Numbered from the stretch's first letter, positions 1 through 7,600 are shown. The stretch: DNA of 10,099 bases from Thermoplasmata archaeon (GCA_021811925.1 JAKAPY010000053.1:1-10099), one strand, 5' to 3'. The notes: generated by a model from the sequence alone, not told the origin. A program made the numbers and translations.

Positions 1-317
1 CCCGTTATGAAAACCTTGATGCCGGCACTGTTCAGTGCCTCGTACATTGGCATGCCCATCCCGCCCGCTATCAGCACAGTGCAGTCCTTGATCCCCTCTA
101 GCATTCCATCACTCATCGAGTGGGTATGCCTTTCATGCTGGCTGTCTTCCATTACGCCGTCTATTTGCGCCATGGGCTTGTGGGAAGGCTTGGCTCTCAA
201 TTCCTGCCCGCTTACTCGGCCATCAGAGATTTGGACAACGAGGAAGTTTCTGGCCGTGCCTAAATGAGCCGAGAGAGTCTTTCCATCATCTGTAACAAAT
301 GCGAGTTTTTCATCCAT
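1..317 (-). CDS. NifX/NifB-type dinitrogenase iron-molybdenum cofactor domain protein, partial (C-terminus off window)
   Basis: Translating the minus strand from ATG at 317 gives about 105 residues open to the window edge. The pattern matches the small NifX/NafY/NifB C-terminal domain family: an N-terminal strand (KLAFVTDDG), then an AHLGTARNFLVV segment like the family's HFG..(R/A)..F, and a late VLIAGGMGMPMYEAL...GIKVF segment like its vli.GiG..a...L...Gi.vf. Family members bind or carry Fe-S or FeMo-cofactor-type clusters; many archaeal stand-alone copies have no known role and occur without nitrogenase. A His/Met-rich stretch (residues about 46-72, including HERHTH) and Cys79 could bind metal. 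Complete family proteins are about 105-130 residues, so only a short tail is missing. ATG 317 is supported by a Shine-Dalgarno AGGAG at 328-332 (10-base spacer). No nitrogenase genes are visible here. The family call is fairly sure, the function is not. Confidence 0.8.
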   Translation of the reverse strand, partial: MDEKLAFVTDDGKTLSAHLGTARNFLVVQISDGRVSGQELRAKPSHKPMAQIDGVMEDSQHERHTHSMSDGMLEGIKDCTVLIAGGMGMPMYEALNSAGIKVFIT

Positions 318-325
318 GTTTACAC

Positions 326-370
326 ATCTCCTGAACTGAACCGTCCACCGTAAACCTTCCTGTTATACGT
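326..370 (-). promoter_or_regulatory. Promoter and ribosome binding site of the NifX-type gene
   Basis: On the minus strand a TATA-like ACGTATAAC lies at 362-370. Initiation about 26 bases downstream would fall near 340, giving a leader of about 22 bases that contains the Shine-Dalgarno AGGAG at 328-332. This is the one initial-gene start in the window that looks leadered. Motif evidence only. Confidence 0.4.
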
Positions 371-464
371 TTTCCCAGTATTCATCACTCTTGTGACCGC
401 CGAGTGAGCCTATAGTTGTTTTGCCTGAGGCTGTCAGTCAGAACGAACTCACCAGCTCCTTCAT

Positions 465-881
465 TTATGTGGTCACATGGCAACATGTCGGCCTTGATGG
501 CCACTTCAGCCCGATTGCACAAAGTTCGTATTCTTTCTTTGAGCCGAGCCGCCCGAGCCTGTAATACGCACCCGACTGTGTCAGAAACTGGTTCTCGATC
601 AGCTTCTTCAGATGAAAGCTGAGTGAATTGGGGTTAATCCTCTTTTCAAAAACAGTCTCAAGCTCGCGATTCAGCTGTAACCATGAAGCGTTTCCTTTTG
701 TGGCAACGAGCCTCAGTATTGCAAGCCTGTAGGGATTTGCAAGGGCTCCGTATTTTCGGCTCTTTTCCAGAAGATCTGCGGCTGCAAGAGTCGCCTGTTG
801 CGGGCAGCAGGTGGAGCTGTCGGTCTCCAACTCTTCCCGGAAATCTTTAATAAATTGCGCCAGTTCCAGTTTCGATGGCAA
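465..881 (-). CDS. ArsR-like winged-helix transcriptional regulator; start uncertain, C-terminus possibly frameshifted
   Basis: The 138-residue minus-strand frame contains a winged helix-turn-helix at about residues 45-108: a YGALANPYRLAILRLV helix, a second helix around WLQLNREL, the recognition helix NPNSLSFHLKKLIE, and a wing ending GAYYRL. This is the ArsR/HTH_20 layout of an archaeal DNA-binding repressor. A CC pair at residues 25-26 precedes the domain and could sense metal or redox state, but this is not shown. Two oddities affect the model. First, the assigned start (TTG, 881) overlaps the divergent amidohydrolase start by 7 bases; a TTG at 830 is the main alternative and keeps the whole HTH domain. 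Second, after residue about 115 the frame becomes unprotein-like (GLKWPSRPTCC), while an overlapping frame reads plausibly to a stop at 385-387. Its targets may be the flanking genes. The domain call is good, the ends are not. Confidence 0.65.
   Translation of the reverse strand: MPSKLELAQFIKDFREELETDSSTCCPQQATLAAADLLEKSRKYGALANPYRLAILRLVATKGNASWLQLNRELETVFEKRINPNSLSFHLKKLIENQFLTQSGAYYRLGRLGSKKEYELCAIGLKWPSRPTCCHVTT
846..855 (+). promoter_or_regulatory. TATA box of the M20 amidohydrolase gene, inside the opposing regulator gene
   Basis: TTTAATAAAT is centred 24.5 bases upstream of the ATG at 875, with no Shine-Dalgarno and an in-frame stop at 851. This fits leaderless transcription starting at or next to the ATG. 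The element reads almost the same on the other strand (ATTTATTAAA), so it could also serve the divergent regulator if that gene starts near 830. Predicted from motif and spacing. Confidence 0.5.
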
Positions 882-2047
882 GCCAGGCTGTTGAACAGCA
901 GTTTGATCCGTGGACAGTTGCTCTGAAGATTCATGAGCTGGCCGAGGTTGGAAGCAGCGAATTCAAATCGGCCGAGCTTCTCAAGCAGGTACTGAAATCG
1001 GTCGGATTCTCTGTTGTGGACGGCTATCAGGGCATACCCACGTCTTTCTGGGCGGAGAAGACCGTCGGAAAGGGAGGGCCGGCCATTGCCTTCCTTGCAG
1101 AATACGACGCTCTCCTGGGAATTGGGCATGCCTGCGGTCACAACCTCATTGCATCGGCTGCTGTATTCTCTGCAATTGAGGCATCGAAGAAGATCCGTGA
1201 CGGCAGGATTGTGGTCATAGGCACTCCTGACGAGGAGGGCACTGGCCAGTATTCAGGATCGAAGATAATCATAGCCAACAAAGGCGGATTCAAGGGGATT
1301 GACCTTGTCCTCGGATCCCACCCCTCTGCAGAGTGGAGCGTGGGTAAGAATTCACTTGCAGTCCAGGATGTGGAGGTCGTTTTCCATGGCACGGCCGCAC
1401 ATGCCTCGGCGAGTCCAGAAAAGGGGAAGAGTGCGCTTGATGCAGCAGTCCTCACTTTCACCGCGGTAGACATGATGCGCAAGCACCTCAAGCGGGATGC
1501 CAACCCCGTAATACACGGCGTTCTCAGGGAGGGTGGCCAGGCATCTAATGTTACCCCCGACAGGGCAGTTCTTGTCTATGGCATCAGGTCATCAGATCTA
1601 GGTTACCACGCCGAAATGCTTGAGAAATTCAGGAAGATAGTCGAAGGATGCTCGATGGCTACCGGAACGACATATGATCTCAAACTCATCGGCCCCCTGT
1701 TCACCACCGGCAGGGTCAACAGGCCGCTTGCGAACAACATAAGGCAGAGGCTCGTGGACCGGGGTGTGGACATACCAACTGTTGAAGAGTCGGAAAGAAC
1801 GCTTGCAAAGGGTTCCACTGACTTCGCAAATGTGTCTCAGGTGGTTCCTGCTCAGGAGCTCTCTTTCCAGATAGCTCCGAAGGGCACTCCATGGCACTCG
1901 AAACTGTCTCTTGAGGCTGCTGTCTCGGGCGAAGCCAAAAAGAAGCTTGCAGTTGTCATAGAGGTACTTTCCGATACGGCCGAGGAGTTTGCGAGCAACG
2001 AAAGTCTCAGGAAGAGCATAGCAGAGGATTTCAGCAGGAAGGAGTGA
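875..2047 (+). CDS. M20-family metallo-amidohydrolase, AbgB/PM20D2-like
   Basis: A 390-residue cytosolic di-metal hydrolase of the M20D/aminoacylase-1-like 2 group, which cleaves amide or peptide bonds in small conjugates such as N-acyl amino acids, p-aminobenzoyl-glutamate or dipeptides. Expected ligands are visible: GHACGHN at residues 84-90 (Cys87 and His89), the catalytic GTPDEEG with Glu120/Glu121, the GSHP histidine at 149, and the late His341 in PWHSKLSLEAA. The lid/dimerisation domain lies at about 165-280 and includes the HGTAAHASASPEKGKSALDA segment. Length is normal for the family (about 380-430) and no signal peptide is seen. ATG 875 is the only usable start: an in-frame stop lies at 851 and the first conserved helix begins near residue 19. 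The gene is convergent with the ABC importer operon, 15 bases from its last stop, which suggests imported conjugates as substrates. The exact substrate cannot be read from the sequence. Confidence 0.9.
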   Translation: MASQAVEQQFDPWTVALKIHELAEVGSSEFKSAELLKQVLKSVGFSVVDGYQGIPTSFWAEKTVGKGGPAIAFLAEYDALLGIGHACGHNLIASAAVFSAIEASKKIRDGRIVVIGTPDEEGTGQYSGSKIIIANKGGFKGIDLVLGSHPSAEWSVGKNSLAVQDVEVVFHGTAAHASASPEKGKSALDAAVLTFTAVDMMRKHLKRDANPVIHGVLREGGQASNVTPDRAVLVYGIRSSDLGYHAEMLEKFRKIVEGCSMATGTTYDLKLIGPLFTTGRVNRPLANNIRQRLVDRGVDIPTVEESERTLAKGSTDFANVSQVVPAQELSFQIAPKGTPWHSKLSLEAAVSGEAKKKLAVVIEVLSDTAEEFASNESLRKSIAEDFSRKE

Positions 2048-2060
2048 CGGCATTCGGCAA

Positions 2061-2088
2061 ACTCAGTAGAGGTGGCATGCGACTGAGT
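2061..2088. terminator. Inverted repeat at the convergent gene junction, possible shared terminator
   Basis: ACTCAGT (2061-2067) and ACTGAGT (2082-2088) form a perfect 7-base stem with a 14-base loop. It lies 13 bases after the amidohydrolase stop and covers the last codons of the ATPase gene on the other strand. No T-run follows, so a role in termination is only suggested by position. Confidence 0.25.
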
Positions 2089-3013
2089 GCCCCTTCTCCA
2101 CTTCCCTCAACTCTGGTTCCTCCACCCCACATTTTTCAATCGCGAATACACACCTGTCCCTGAACTGGCATCCCGTTCCCTCTCCTGTGGCGCTCCTGAT
2201 TGCACCCTTGATATCCACCTTCTTCTCGCTAACCTTTCCCAGGCTGGGTATTGCCTGTATGAGCGCCTTGGTGTATGGGTGAAGAGGATTCTCCACTACC
2301 CTGTCGGTCGGTCCCTCTTCCACGAGCTTGCCCAGGTAAAGCACGCCCGTCCTGTCGCTTGCGTAGTACGAGGTTGATATGTCGTGGGATATGAGCATCA
2401 TGGATATGCCGCGCTCTTTCCTCAGGGAGGCTATCAGGTCGAGGAATGATGCCCTCATCGAGGCGTCGAGCATCGAGACCGGTTCATCCGCAACAATGAA
2501 CATGGGCTTCATGACGACTGATCGTGCGATTGCCACCCTCTGCCTCTGCCCGCCGCTTAGCTCGTGCGGGTACCTCGGGAGAAAATCCTCGGGTGGTATG
2601 AGCCCGACACTTCTGAGCGAATCGAGTATGTCTTCCCTTGTGAAAGGTATCTTGTTCAGCTTTAGCGGCTCCTCGATTATCTGCCTTACATTGAACCTGG
2701 GATTGAGCGACGAGTACGGATCCTGGAAAATGACCTGCACTGAGCTTCTCAGTTTCTTCAGCTCCTTCCTTCCCGAAGTGAAGATGTCTGTTCCGTTGAC
2801 TCGCACCGATCCGGCAGTCGGGCTGATAAGGCCGACGACTATTCTCCCGAGCGTGGATTTTCCGCTGCCTGTCTCCCCCACGACTGAATAAATCTCCCCA
2901 TTCTCCACAGAGAGTGAAACGCCGTCCAGCGCCCTGATGACCCTCGGGCCCGATCCCGACAGGCCCTTCTTTGTATAGTATTTCTTCACACCGTCGATCC
3001 TGAGTATTTCCAT
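2063..3013 (-). CDS. Peptide ABC importer ATPase, OppF/DppF type
   Basis: The second nucleotide-binding subunit of the importer, hydrolysing ATP at the cytosolic face. Starting at ATG 3013 the protein is 316 residues. Walker A GETGSGKST is at 46-54, the Q-loop Gln at 97 (FQDPYSSLNPR), the signature LSGGQRQR at 152-159, Walker B MFIVADEP at 171-178 and the H-loop His at 210. The C-terminal oligopeptide extension with HPYTKAL follows, carrying four cysteines (282, 288, 295, 313), as in the partner ATPase. The frame is open further up to 3088, but that adds residues unlike the family and overlaps the upstream gene by 74 bases. ATG 3013 follows the upstream TGA after a single base, typical of coupled translation, and the protein then begins at the usual MEILRIDGVKKYY strand. 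Last gene of the operon. Confidence 0.92.
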   Translation of the reverse strand: MEILRIDGVKKYYTKKGLSGSGPRVIRALDGVSLSVENGEIYSVVGETGSGKSTLGRIVVGLISPTAGSVRVNGTDIFTSGRKELKKLRSSVQVIFQDPYSSLNPRFNVRQIIEEPLKLNKIPFTREDILDSLRSVGLIPPEDFLPRYPHELSGGQRQRVAIARSVVMKPMFIVADEPVSMLDASMRASFLDLIASLRKERGISMMLISHDISTSYYASDRTGVLYLGKLVEEGPTDRVVENPLHPYTKALIQAIPSLGKVSEKKVDIKGAIRSATGEGTGCQFRDRCVFAIEKCGVEEPELREVEKGHSVACHLY

Positions 3014-3014
3014 T

Positions 3015-3962
3015 TCAATTACCGTATAGTGTGCAGTAGACGTCGTGTTCATTCTCCGCATGTGTGACCGTGTAGTCGAAGCTGCCACAGCTATCCGTCG
3101 CCTTTGTGCATCGCGGCCTGAACCTGCATCCTGACGGAGGGTTACGCATATCCACAGGATCCCCCTGTATGGCGGAAATCCTCTTCTTCCTGCCCACCGC
3201 CGGAACAGAATCTATCAGGCCCGCCGTGTAGGGATGCAGCGGCCTGTTGAGTATTAGTGCATTGGGTCCGGTCTCACACAGTTTCCCGCCGTACATTATT
3301 GCTATTCGATCAGACATCTCGCTCACCAGGGGGAAGTCGTGGCTTATGAATATCACCGTCATCTTCAGAGTTCGCTGCAGTGTCCTGAGCAGATTCATTA
3401 TCTGCACCTGCGTGATAACGTCAAGCGCCGTGCTCGGCTCGTCTGCTATCAGGACCTTCGGCCCGGTTATTATGGCAGATGCTATCACCGCCCTCTGTTT
3501 CATGCCCCCGCTGAGCTCGTGAGGATACTTCCTCCATGTCGATGAATCAAGACCGACGAGCTGCAGTGTTTCGTGTGCCTTTTCAATTGCCTTCGCCCTG
3601 TTCTGCTCTCCATGCAGAATCAGCGGCTCTGCGACCTGATCCTCTATCCTTATGAGCGGGTTCAGGGTGTTCATCGCACCCTGAAATACGAGCGAAAGGG
3701 TGGAACCCCTCATCTTCCTGAACTCCCTGTCAGGCAGCTTGAGAATATCTGTTCCGTCGAGTTTTATCACTCCTTCCTCCACGGTCCCCGATTTCGGAAG
3801 GAGTCTCATGAGCGTCATTGCAAGTGTGCTCTTTCCGCTTCCCGACTCGCCTACTATGCCGAAGATCGAACCTTCCTCGATTCTGATGTTGATCCTCTCA
3901 AGGGCGCGCACTCCGCCGCCTGCTGGCCCGTACCTCACTGTCAGGTCTGTTACTTCGATCAT
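3015..3962 (-). CDS. Peptide ABC importer ATPase, OppD/DppD type
   Basis: The first nucleotide-binding subunit of the importer. From ATG 3962 it has 315 residues: Walker A GESGSGKST (38-46), Q-loop Gln94 (FQGAMNTLNP), signature LSGGMKQR (150-157), Walker B VLIADEP (170-176) and H-loop His208. The LSGGMKQR signature and the FQGAMNTLNP Q-loop are typical of the D-type partner, against LSGGQRQR and FQDPYSSLNPR in the F-type. The C-terminal HPYT..L region has cysteines 279, 285, 292 and 310; structures of related OppD/DppD proteins have been reported to hold a [4Fe-4S] cluster there (recalled, not checked). A GTG at 3971 in the same frame overlaps the upstream stop, but the Shine-Dalgarno GAGGAGG at 3974-3980 leaves only 2 bases to it and 11 to ATG 3962, so the ATG is preferred. 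Confidence 0.92.
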   Translation of the reverse strand: MIEVTDLTVRYGPAGGGVRALERINIRIEEGSIFGIVGESGSGKSTLAMTLMRLLPKSGTVEEGVIKLDGTDILKLPDREFRKMRGSTLSLVFQGAMNTLNPLIRIEDQVAEPLILHGEQNRAKAIEKAHETLQLVGLDSSTWRKYPHELSGGMKQRAVIASAIITGPKVLIADEPSTALDVITQVQIMNLLRTLQRTLKMTVIFISHDFPLVSEMSDRIAIMYGGKLCETGPNALILNRPLHPYTAGLIDSVPAVGRKKRISAIQGDPVDMRNPPSGCRFRPRCTKATDSCGSFDYTVTHAENEHDVYCTLYGN

Positions 3963-3967
3963 CGCAG

Positions 3968-4822
3968 TCACTGCCTCCTCAGTCTGAGTTTCGGATTGAG
4001 AATCTCCTCAATCGCGTAGCCAATCATGATGAAACCGAAGATCAGTATGAATATGAAGAAACCAGGCGGCAGCACGTAGCTCAGGTCCCCGTTGGTCAGC
4101 GCACCGGTCGCGTAAGCCTCTCTTATGATACCTCCCCAGCTTATGGCTGTTACGTTTCCGACTCCCAGGAAGACGAGCGCGGCCTGCGTGAAAATGGCCG
4201 AGGCAACTGCAAGCATCGCGTTTCCATAGAGGACAGATGAGACATTGGGGAAGATGTGCCTGAACATGATGTAAAGGGAGCCAGCATTGTTGGCCCTTGC
4301 CGACTCGACGAATGGCCACTCCCTGATTGAGAGCACCATTGACCTGATTATCCTTGCCGTTGGTGCCCAGCTCAGCATGCCTATGACAAGTATGACATTG
4401 ACTGTGCTCGGTCCGAGCAGGGCTGCAATTATTATCATGAATACGAGGGCGGGTATCACTATGAAGAAGTCAACAATTCTCATTATGATTTCATCCACTA
4501 CCCCTCCGAAGTAGCCGCTGAAAAGGCCGGCCACCAGTCCAAGGCCGACTGCTATTGCAGCCGAAGACAGGCCCACTATCAGTGATATCTGAGCCCCGTA
4601 GAGGTCGAGTGTAAGGAGATCCTGGCCAAGCACGTTTGTGCCGAATGGATGGGAGGGTCTGGGCGAGAGAAGGAACGCGTTCGGATTTGTCGCGTATGGG
4701 CTATAGGGACTCACGAAGGGGGCAAGCACGCCCATCATGACGAAGGTGAGAACAATAACAAGCCCCGTCATCCCCTTCAGGTTGTGTGCGAACAACTTCA
4801 GAAAATGCTGCTCCTCCGTCAT
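3968..4822 (-). CDS. Peptide ABC importer permease, OppC/DppC type
   Basis: The second membrane subunit, 284 residues. It starts with a short cytosolic tail and a first membrane helix at about residues 18-37. The external segment follows, with HPFGTNVLGQDLLTLDLYGA (59-78), the family's GTD..GRD.ls...yGar motif in a divergent form (N for D at 62, Q for R at 67). Several further helices follow (roughly 79-105, 112-137, 140-155, 200-222 and 252-273). The cytosolic EAA coupling loop is around 174-192 (ESARANNAGSLYIMFRHIF), which docks on the ATPases; ANNAG replaces the more usual A.alGAs. It pairs with the B-type permease to form the translocation path. The ATG at 4822 overlaps the upstream TGA by 4 bases (ATGA), a classic coupled junction. 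Confidence 0.92.
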   Translation of the reverse strand: MTEEQHFLKLFAHNLKGMTGLVIVLTFVMMGVLAPFVSPYSPYATNPNAFLLSPRPSHPFGTNVLGQDLLTLDLYGAQISLIVGLSSAAIAVGLGLVAGLFSGYFGGVVDEIIMRIVDFFIVIPALVFMIIIAALLGPSTVNVILVIGMLSWAPTARIIRSMVLSIREWPFVESARANNAGSLYIMFRHIFPNVSSVLYGNAMLAVASAIFTQAALVFLGVGNVTAISWGGIIREAYATGALTNGDLSYVLPPGFFIFILIFGFIMIGYAIEEILNPKLRLRRQ

Positions 4823-5793
4823 GAGTACCGAATCCTCGGGTCAAGGTAGCTGTAAAGCACGTCTGCAACAACATTGGCAAGGACAATTGCTATTGCAACA
4901 ATCAGAAAGGCCGCCTGAAGCACTGGATAGTCGCGAGCGTTGATCGAGTCGTAAATCAGCAGGCCTATTCCCGGCCAGTTGAAAACAACCTCCGTCAGTA
5001 TTGCCCCTCCCACAGTCAGCCCAAGGTTGACTGCGATCAGGCTGATCATCGGCAGCTCCGCATTAGGCATCGCGTGCTTCCTCATTATGTATCGCTCTGT
5101 CGCTCCCTTGCTCCTCGCGAAGCTGATATAATCCTCGTCAAGGACGTCGATAAGCGAATTCCTCATTATGATCGTGAATTGGCCATACAGGACAAGTGTC
5201 AGCGTCACCAGCGGCAGCACAAGGTGTCTGAGCAGATCGAACAGCTGGACAAAGCCGTTGCTGAAGCCTTCACCGATTGTGTACATTCCAGAAACGGGAA
5301 ACGAAGAGGAGGCGATTGCAAGAAGGATGAGCATTTCGCCCAGCCAGAAGGTGGGTATTGAGTAAAGGGCCATGGAGGATCCTGTAAGGAAACCGTCCGT
5401 GACCGTACCCCTCCTCCACGCCGCAATCCTGCCCGTCATGATTCCAAGAAGTATGGCCAGCGTGGTGGCTGGCACAAGCAGTACCAGGCTGTTTTCAAGC
5501 GACGGATAAAGGACCTGTGATACTGCTGTCCTGTAGTAGATGGATATTCCATAGTTTCCAAGCAGCGAATTCCAGATAAACAGGTAATACTGCTGATAGA
5601 GCGGCAGGTTCAATCCGAACTGCCGGTTGAGCACTGCAATCTGGGCTGAAGTCAGGGCAGGGTTCCGGTAGAGTATCTCAATCGGATTGCCCGGCATGAG
5701 TCTGAACAGGAAAAAGTCGAAAGTAATAATAATAAAAATGGAAAGGATAGCAAAAGCTACCCTTTTGAGAAGATAGTTTCCGAACTCGCTCAT
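4819..5793 (-). CDS. Peptide ABC importer permease, OppB/DppB type
   Basis: The first membrane subunit, 324 residues, with the hallmark N-terminus of the B-type permease: YLLKRV as the opening, a first helix at about 11-30, then LFRLMPGNPIE (29-39). Membrane segments follow near 100-120, 136-162, 188-210, 250-272 and 292-312. The EAA coupling loop at 226-245 (ARSKGATERYIMRKHAMPNA) is well conserved. The family's FNWPGIG motif is at 271-277 and the protein ends YLDPRIRYS. The start at ATG 5793 lies 19 bases after the binding-protein stop, with a Shine-Dalgarno GAGGGG about 10 bases upstream. Its length is normal for the family and it lacks any frame break. Confidence 0.93.
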   Translation of the reverse strand: MSEFGNYLLKRVAFAILSIFIIITFDFFLFRLMPGNPIEILYRNPALTSAQIAVLNRQFGLNLPLYQQYYLFIWNSLLGNYGISIYYRTAVSQVLYPSLENSLVLLVPATTLAILLGIMTGRIAAWRRGTVTDGFLTGSSMALYSIPTFWLGEMLILLAIASSSFPVSGMYTIGEGFSNGFVQLFDLLRHLVLPLVTLTLVLYGQFTIIMRNSLIDVLDEDYISFARSKGATERYIMRKHAMPNAELPMISLIAVNLGLTVGGAILTEVVFNWPGIGLLIYDSINARDYPVLQAAFLIVAIAIVLANVVADVLYSYLDPRIRYS

Positions 5794-5812
5794 CGAGGGT
5801 GGTCCCCTCTGG

Positions 5813-7600
5813 TCACGCCTTTCTTCTTCTCATGGCGACCACCGCCACTGCTGCTGCCGCAACAATGACCACGGCCACTCCGCCTAGGATGTAGTAGAGC
5901 GTGTTGTTGTTAGATGGCGGGCTGCTGGGCGATTTCACGACAAGCTGGGTGAAGGTCTGGTAATCAAGACCGCCGAACGGACCACCTGGGTACGAGGAGG
6001 ATATGTTTGTCAGCGTGGAACTGTAGACATTGATTGCCGATGGAGAGAACAATGGTATGTACGGCAGCTGCTGTGCAAGCATCTCCTGCATCTGCCCGGA
6101 AATTGCCATTGCCTGTGCCTGCGATGTTGCATTCAGCAGTTTAGCCCACAGGTTGTCATAAGTGGTGTTGGTGTAACCGCTGTCGGATGTACCTGTGACT
6201 ACCTGGTTGGACAGGAACACGCTCAGCAGCTGGGGTGCGCTTTGTATGTTGTCGAACCAGTCCCAGAGGTCCATGTCCTGCGTGAGGTTGGGCCATATCG
6301 TTGCTGCCATGCTGCCTGTCGTCTCCGCCTGAACGTTTAGCTTTATGCCGATCTTGCTGAGGTTAGTCGCCATAATGTTGGCCGCATCCACCTCAAGACT
6401 GTCTCCGCTCGGCACAAGAACCGTATAGGACAGCTGCTGGGAAGTGTTGTTGGCATTTTCCCTGATCCCGCCGCTGGTATAGGTCGTGAATCCGGACTGG
6501 TTTAGGAGGCTGTTTGCAAGCGAAGGATTGTATGCGTAGGTTGTGAGGTTAGACCAGTAGTACTGGTTTGTCGGGCTGAGGACCGAGTCGAGCGTGGTGG
6601 CATAGCCGTGGTAGACCGTGTCGGCTATGTATGTCAGGTTGAGCGCATGCGCTATTGCCTGCCTTACTGAAAGATTCCTGAGCGTCGGATTGCCTTTCCC
6701 GTAAGGAGCCACGTTGATTGATAGGTAGAAGTACTCAATGCTCGGGCTGGTTGTGACATTGAACTTGGCATTGCCCTGGAAGTTCGCCACATCTGCAGGA
6801 AGTATTCCTGTCAGACCCTGTATGGAACCTGCCTGCAGGGACGACACAGCAGAACTCTGGCTGGTGAATTCCTCGAAAATGACAGTTCCTATGGTCGGCA
6901 TCTCTGACCTGATGAAGAACTTGGCATTCTTCTCTATCTGTGCGTATTGGTTTGGAACATAGTTGGTGAGGACGAAGGGACCGTCACCGACAAAGTACTG
7001 GCTGCCAGTGGAGTTGTAGCCCGCGTAAGTGCTTGCATTCACCGTACTCCATACATGTGCGGGAACGACGAAAATGGAGGCGGCCCACATTGTCCATAGA
7101 ACCCCGCTGAAGGTGACCATTACAGTTTCTGTTCCAATCGCCTTTACGCTGCTTATTGCGCTCACTTCTGATGCGACGAAACTGTAGTTCTGGGCTGCAG
7201 TGTTGTATGAGTATACCACATCAGCTGAAGTGACCGGGACCCCATCGGACCATACCGCAGAGGGATTGAGATGGAAGATAACGGTGTGATTGGCATAGTT
7301 TATGTCCCACGAACTTGCAAGCGCAGGTACAATCGTCTTGTTGCCCGCATCGTAGCTTACAAGCGGCAGGTATACATTCATGTTGATCCAGGCAGTCAGT
7401 TCGGAATAAGACAGAAACGGGTTCAGCGTGTCTATGTACGTGCCGAACCATCCTACTTTGATTGTCTGCCCAGTCGTTGCGTTGGATGTGGCGGTCTGTG
7501 ATGCGGATCCTGCTGCCGATTGGCCAATCACAGCCATCGAAGCAAGAAGCATGATGGCCACAATCAGTATGCTTCTGAAAACAACCCTCTGCTTTTGCAT
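5813..7600 (-). CDS. Peptide ABC importer solute-binding protein (SBP_bac_5 family), membrane-anchored
   Basis: The extracellular receptor of the importer, 595 residues from ATG 7600. A basic start and hydrophobic stretch (about 8-28) form a signal peptide with no lipobox cysteine. A Ser/Thr linker follows, then the family-5 fold: TLNPFLSYSE near 58, the family's LA.sW....d...f.Ln....WSDG.pvta.Dv.ysy pattern near 94-135 (ALASSWDI, HLNPSAVWSDGVPVTSADVVYSY), and SVRQAIAHALN near 320. The C-terminus is a proline/serine/asparagine linker, one membrane helix and an RRRK stop-transfer signal, the archaeal way of tethering binding proteins. About 19 N-X-S/T sequons suggest heavy glycosylation. A TTG at 7612 could extend it by four residues, but ATG 7600 fits the TATA spacing. 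The ligand is probably a peptide, yet the family also binds nickel, sugars and other small ligands, so specificity is open. Confidence 0.92.
   Translation of the reverse strand: MQKQRVVFRSILIVAIMLLASMAVIGQSAAGSASQTATSNATTGQTIKVGWFGTYIDTLNPFLSYSELTAWINMNVYLPLVSYDAGNKTIVPALASSWDINYANHTVIFHLNPSAVWSDGVPVTSADVVYSYNTAAQNYSFVASEVSAISSVKAIGTETVMVTFSGVLWTMWAASIFVVPAHVWSTVNASTYAGYNSTGSQYFVGDGPFVLTNYVPNQYAQIEKNAKFFIRSEMPTIGTVIFEEFTSQSSAVSSLQAGSIQGLTGILPADVANFQGNAKFNVTTSPSIEYFYLSINVAPYGKGNPTLRNLSVRQAIAHALNLTYIADTVYHGYATTLDSVLSPTNQYYWSNLTTYAYNPSLANSLLNQSGFTTYTSGGIRENANNTSQQLSYTVLVPSGDSLEVDAANIMATNLSKIGIKLNVQAETTGSMAATIWPNLTQDMDLWDWFDNIQSAPQLLSVFLSNQVVTGTSDSGYTNTTYDNLWAKLLNATSQAQAMAISGQMQEMLAQQLPYIPLFSPSAINVYSSTLTNISSSYPGGPFGGLDYQTFTQLVVKSPSSPPSNNNTLYYILGGVAVVIVAAAAVAVVAMRRRKA

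Noticed and set aside
1598..2053. Minus-strand 151-codon frame opposite the amidohydrolase
   Set aside because: The plus strand carries conserved catalytic residues throughout this stretch; the antisense product has no recognisable features.
3014..3088. N-terminal extension of the OppF-type ATPase up to 3088
   Set aside because: It overlaps the upstream ATPase gene by 74 bases and adds residues unlike the family; ATG 3013 is placed one base after the upstream stop.
4649..5426. Several open frames antisense or out of phase within the permease genes
   Set aside because: They are shadows of well-supported permease genes and show no domain, start signal or independent composition.
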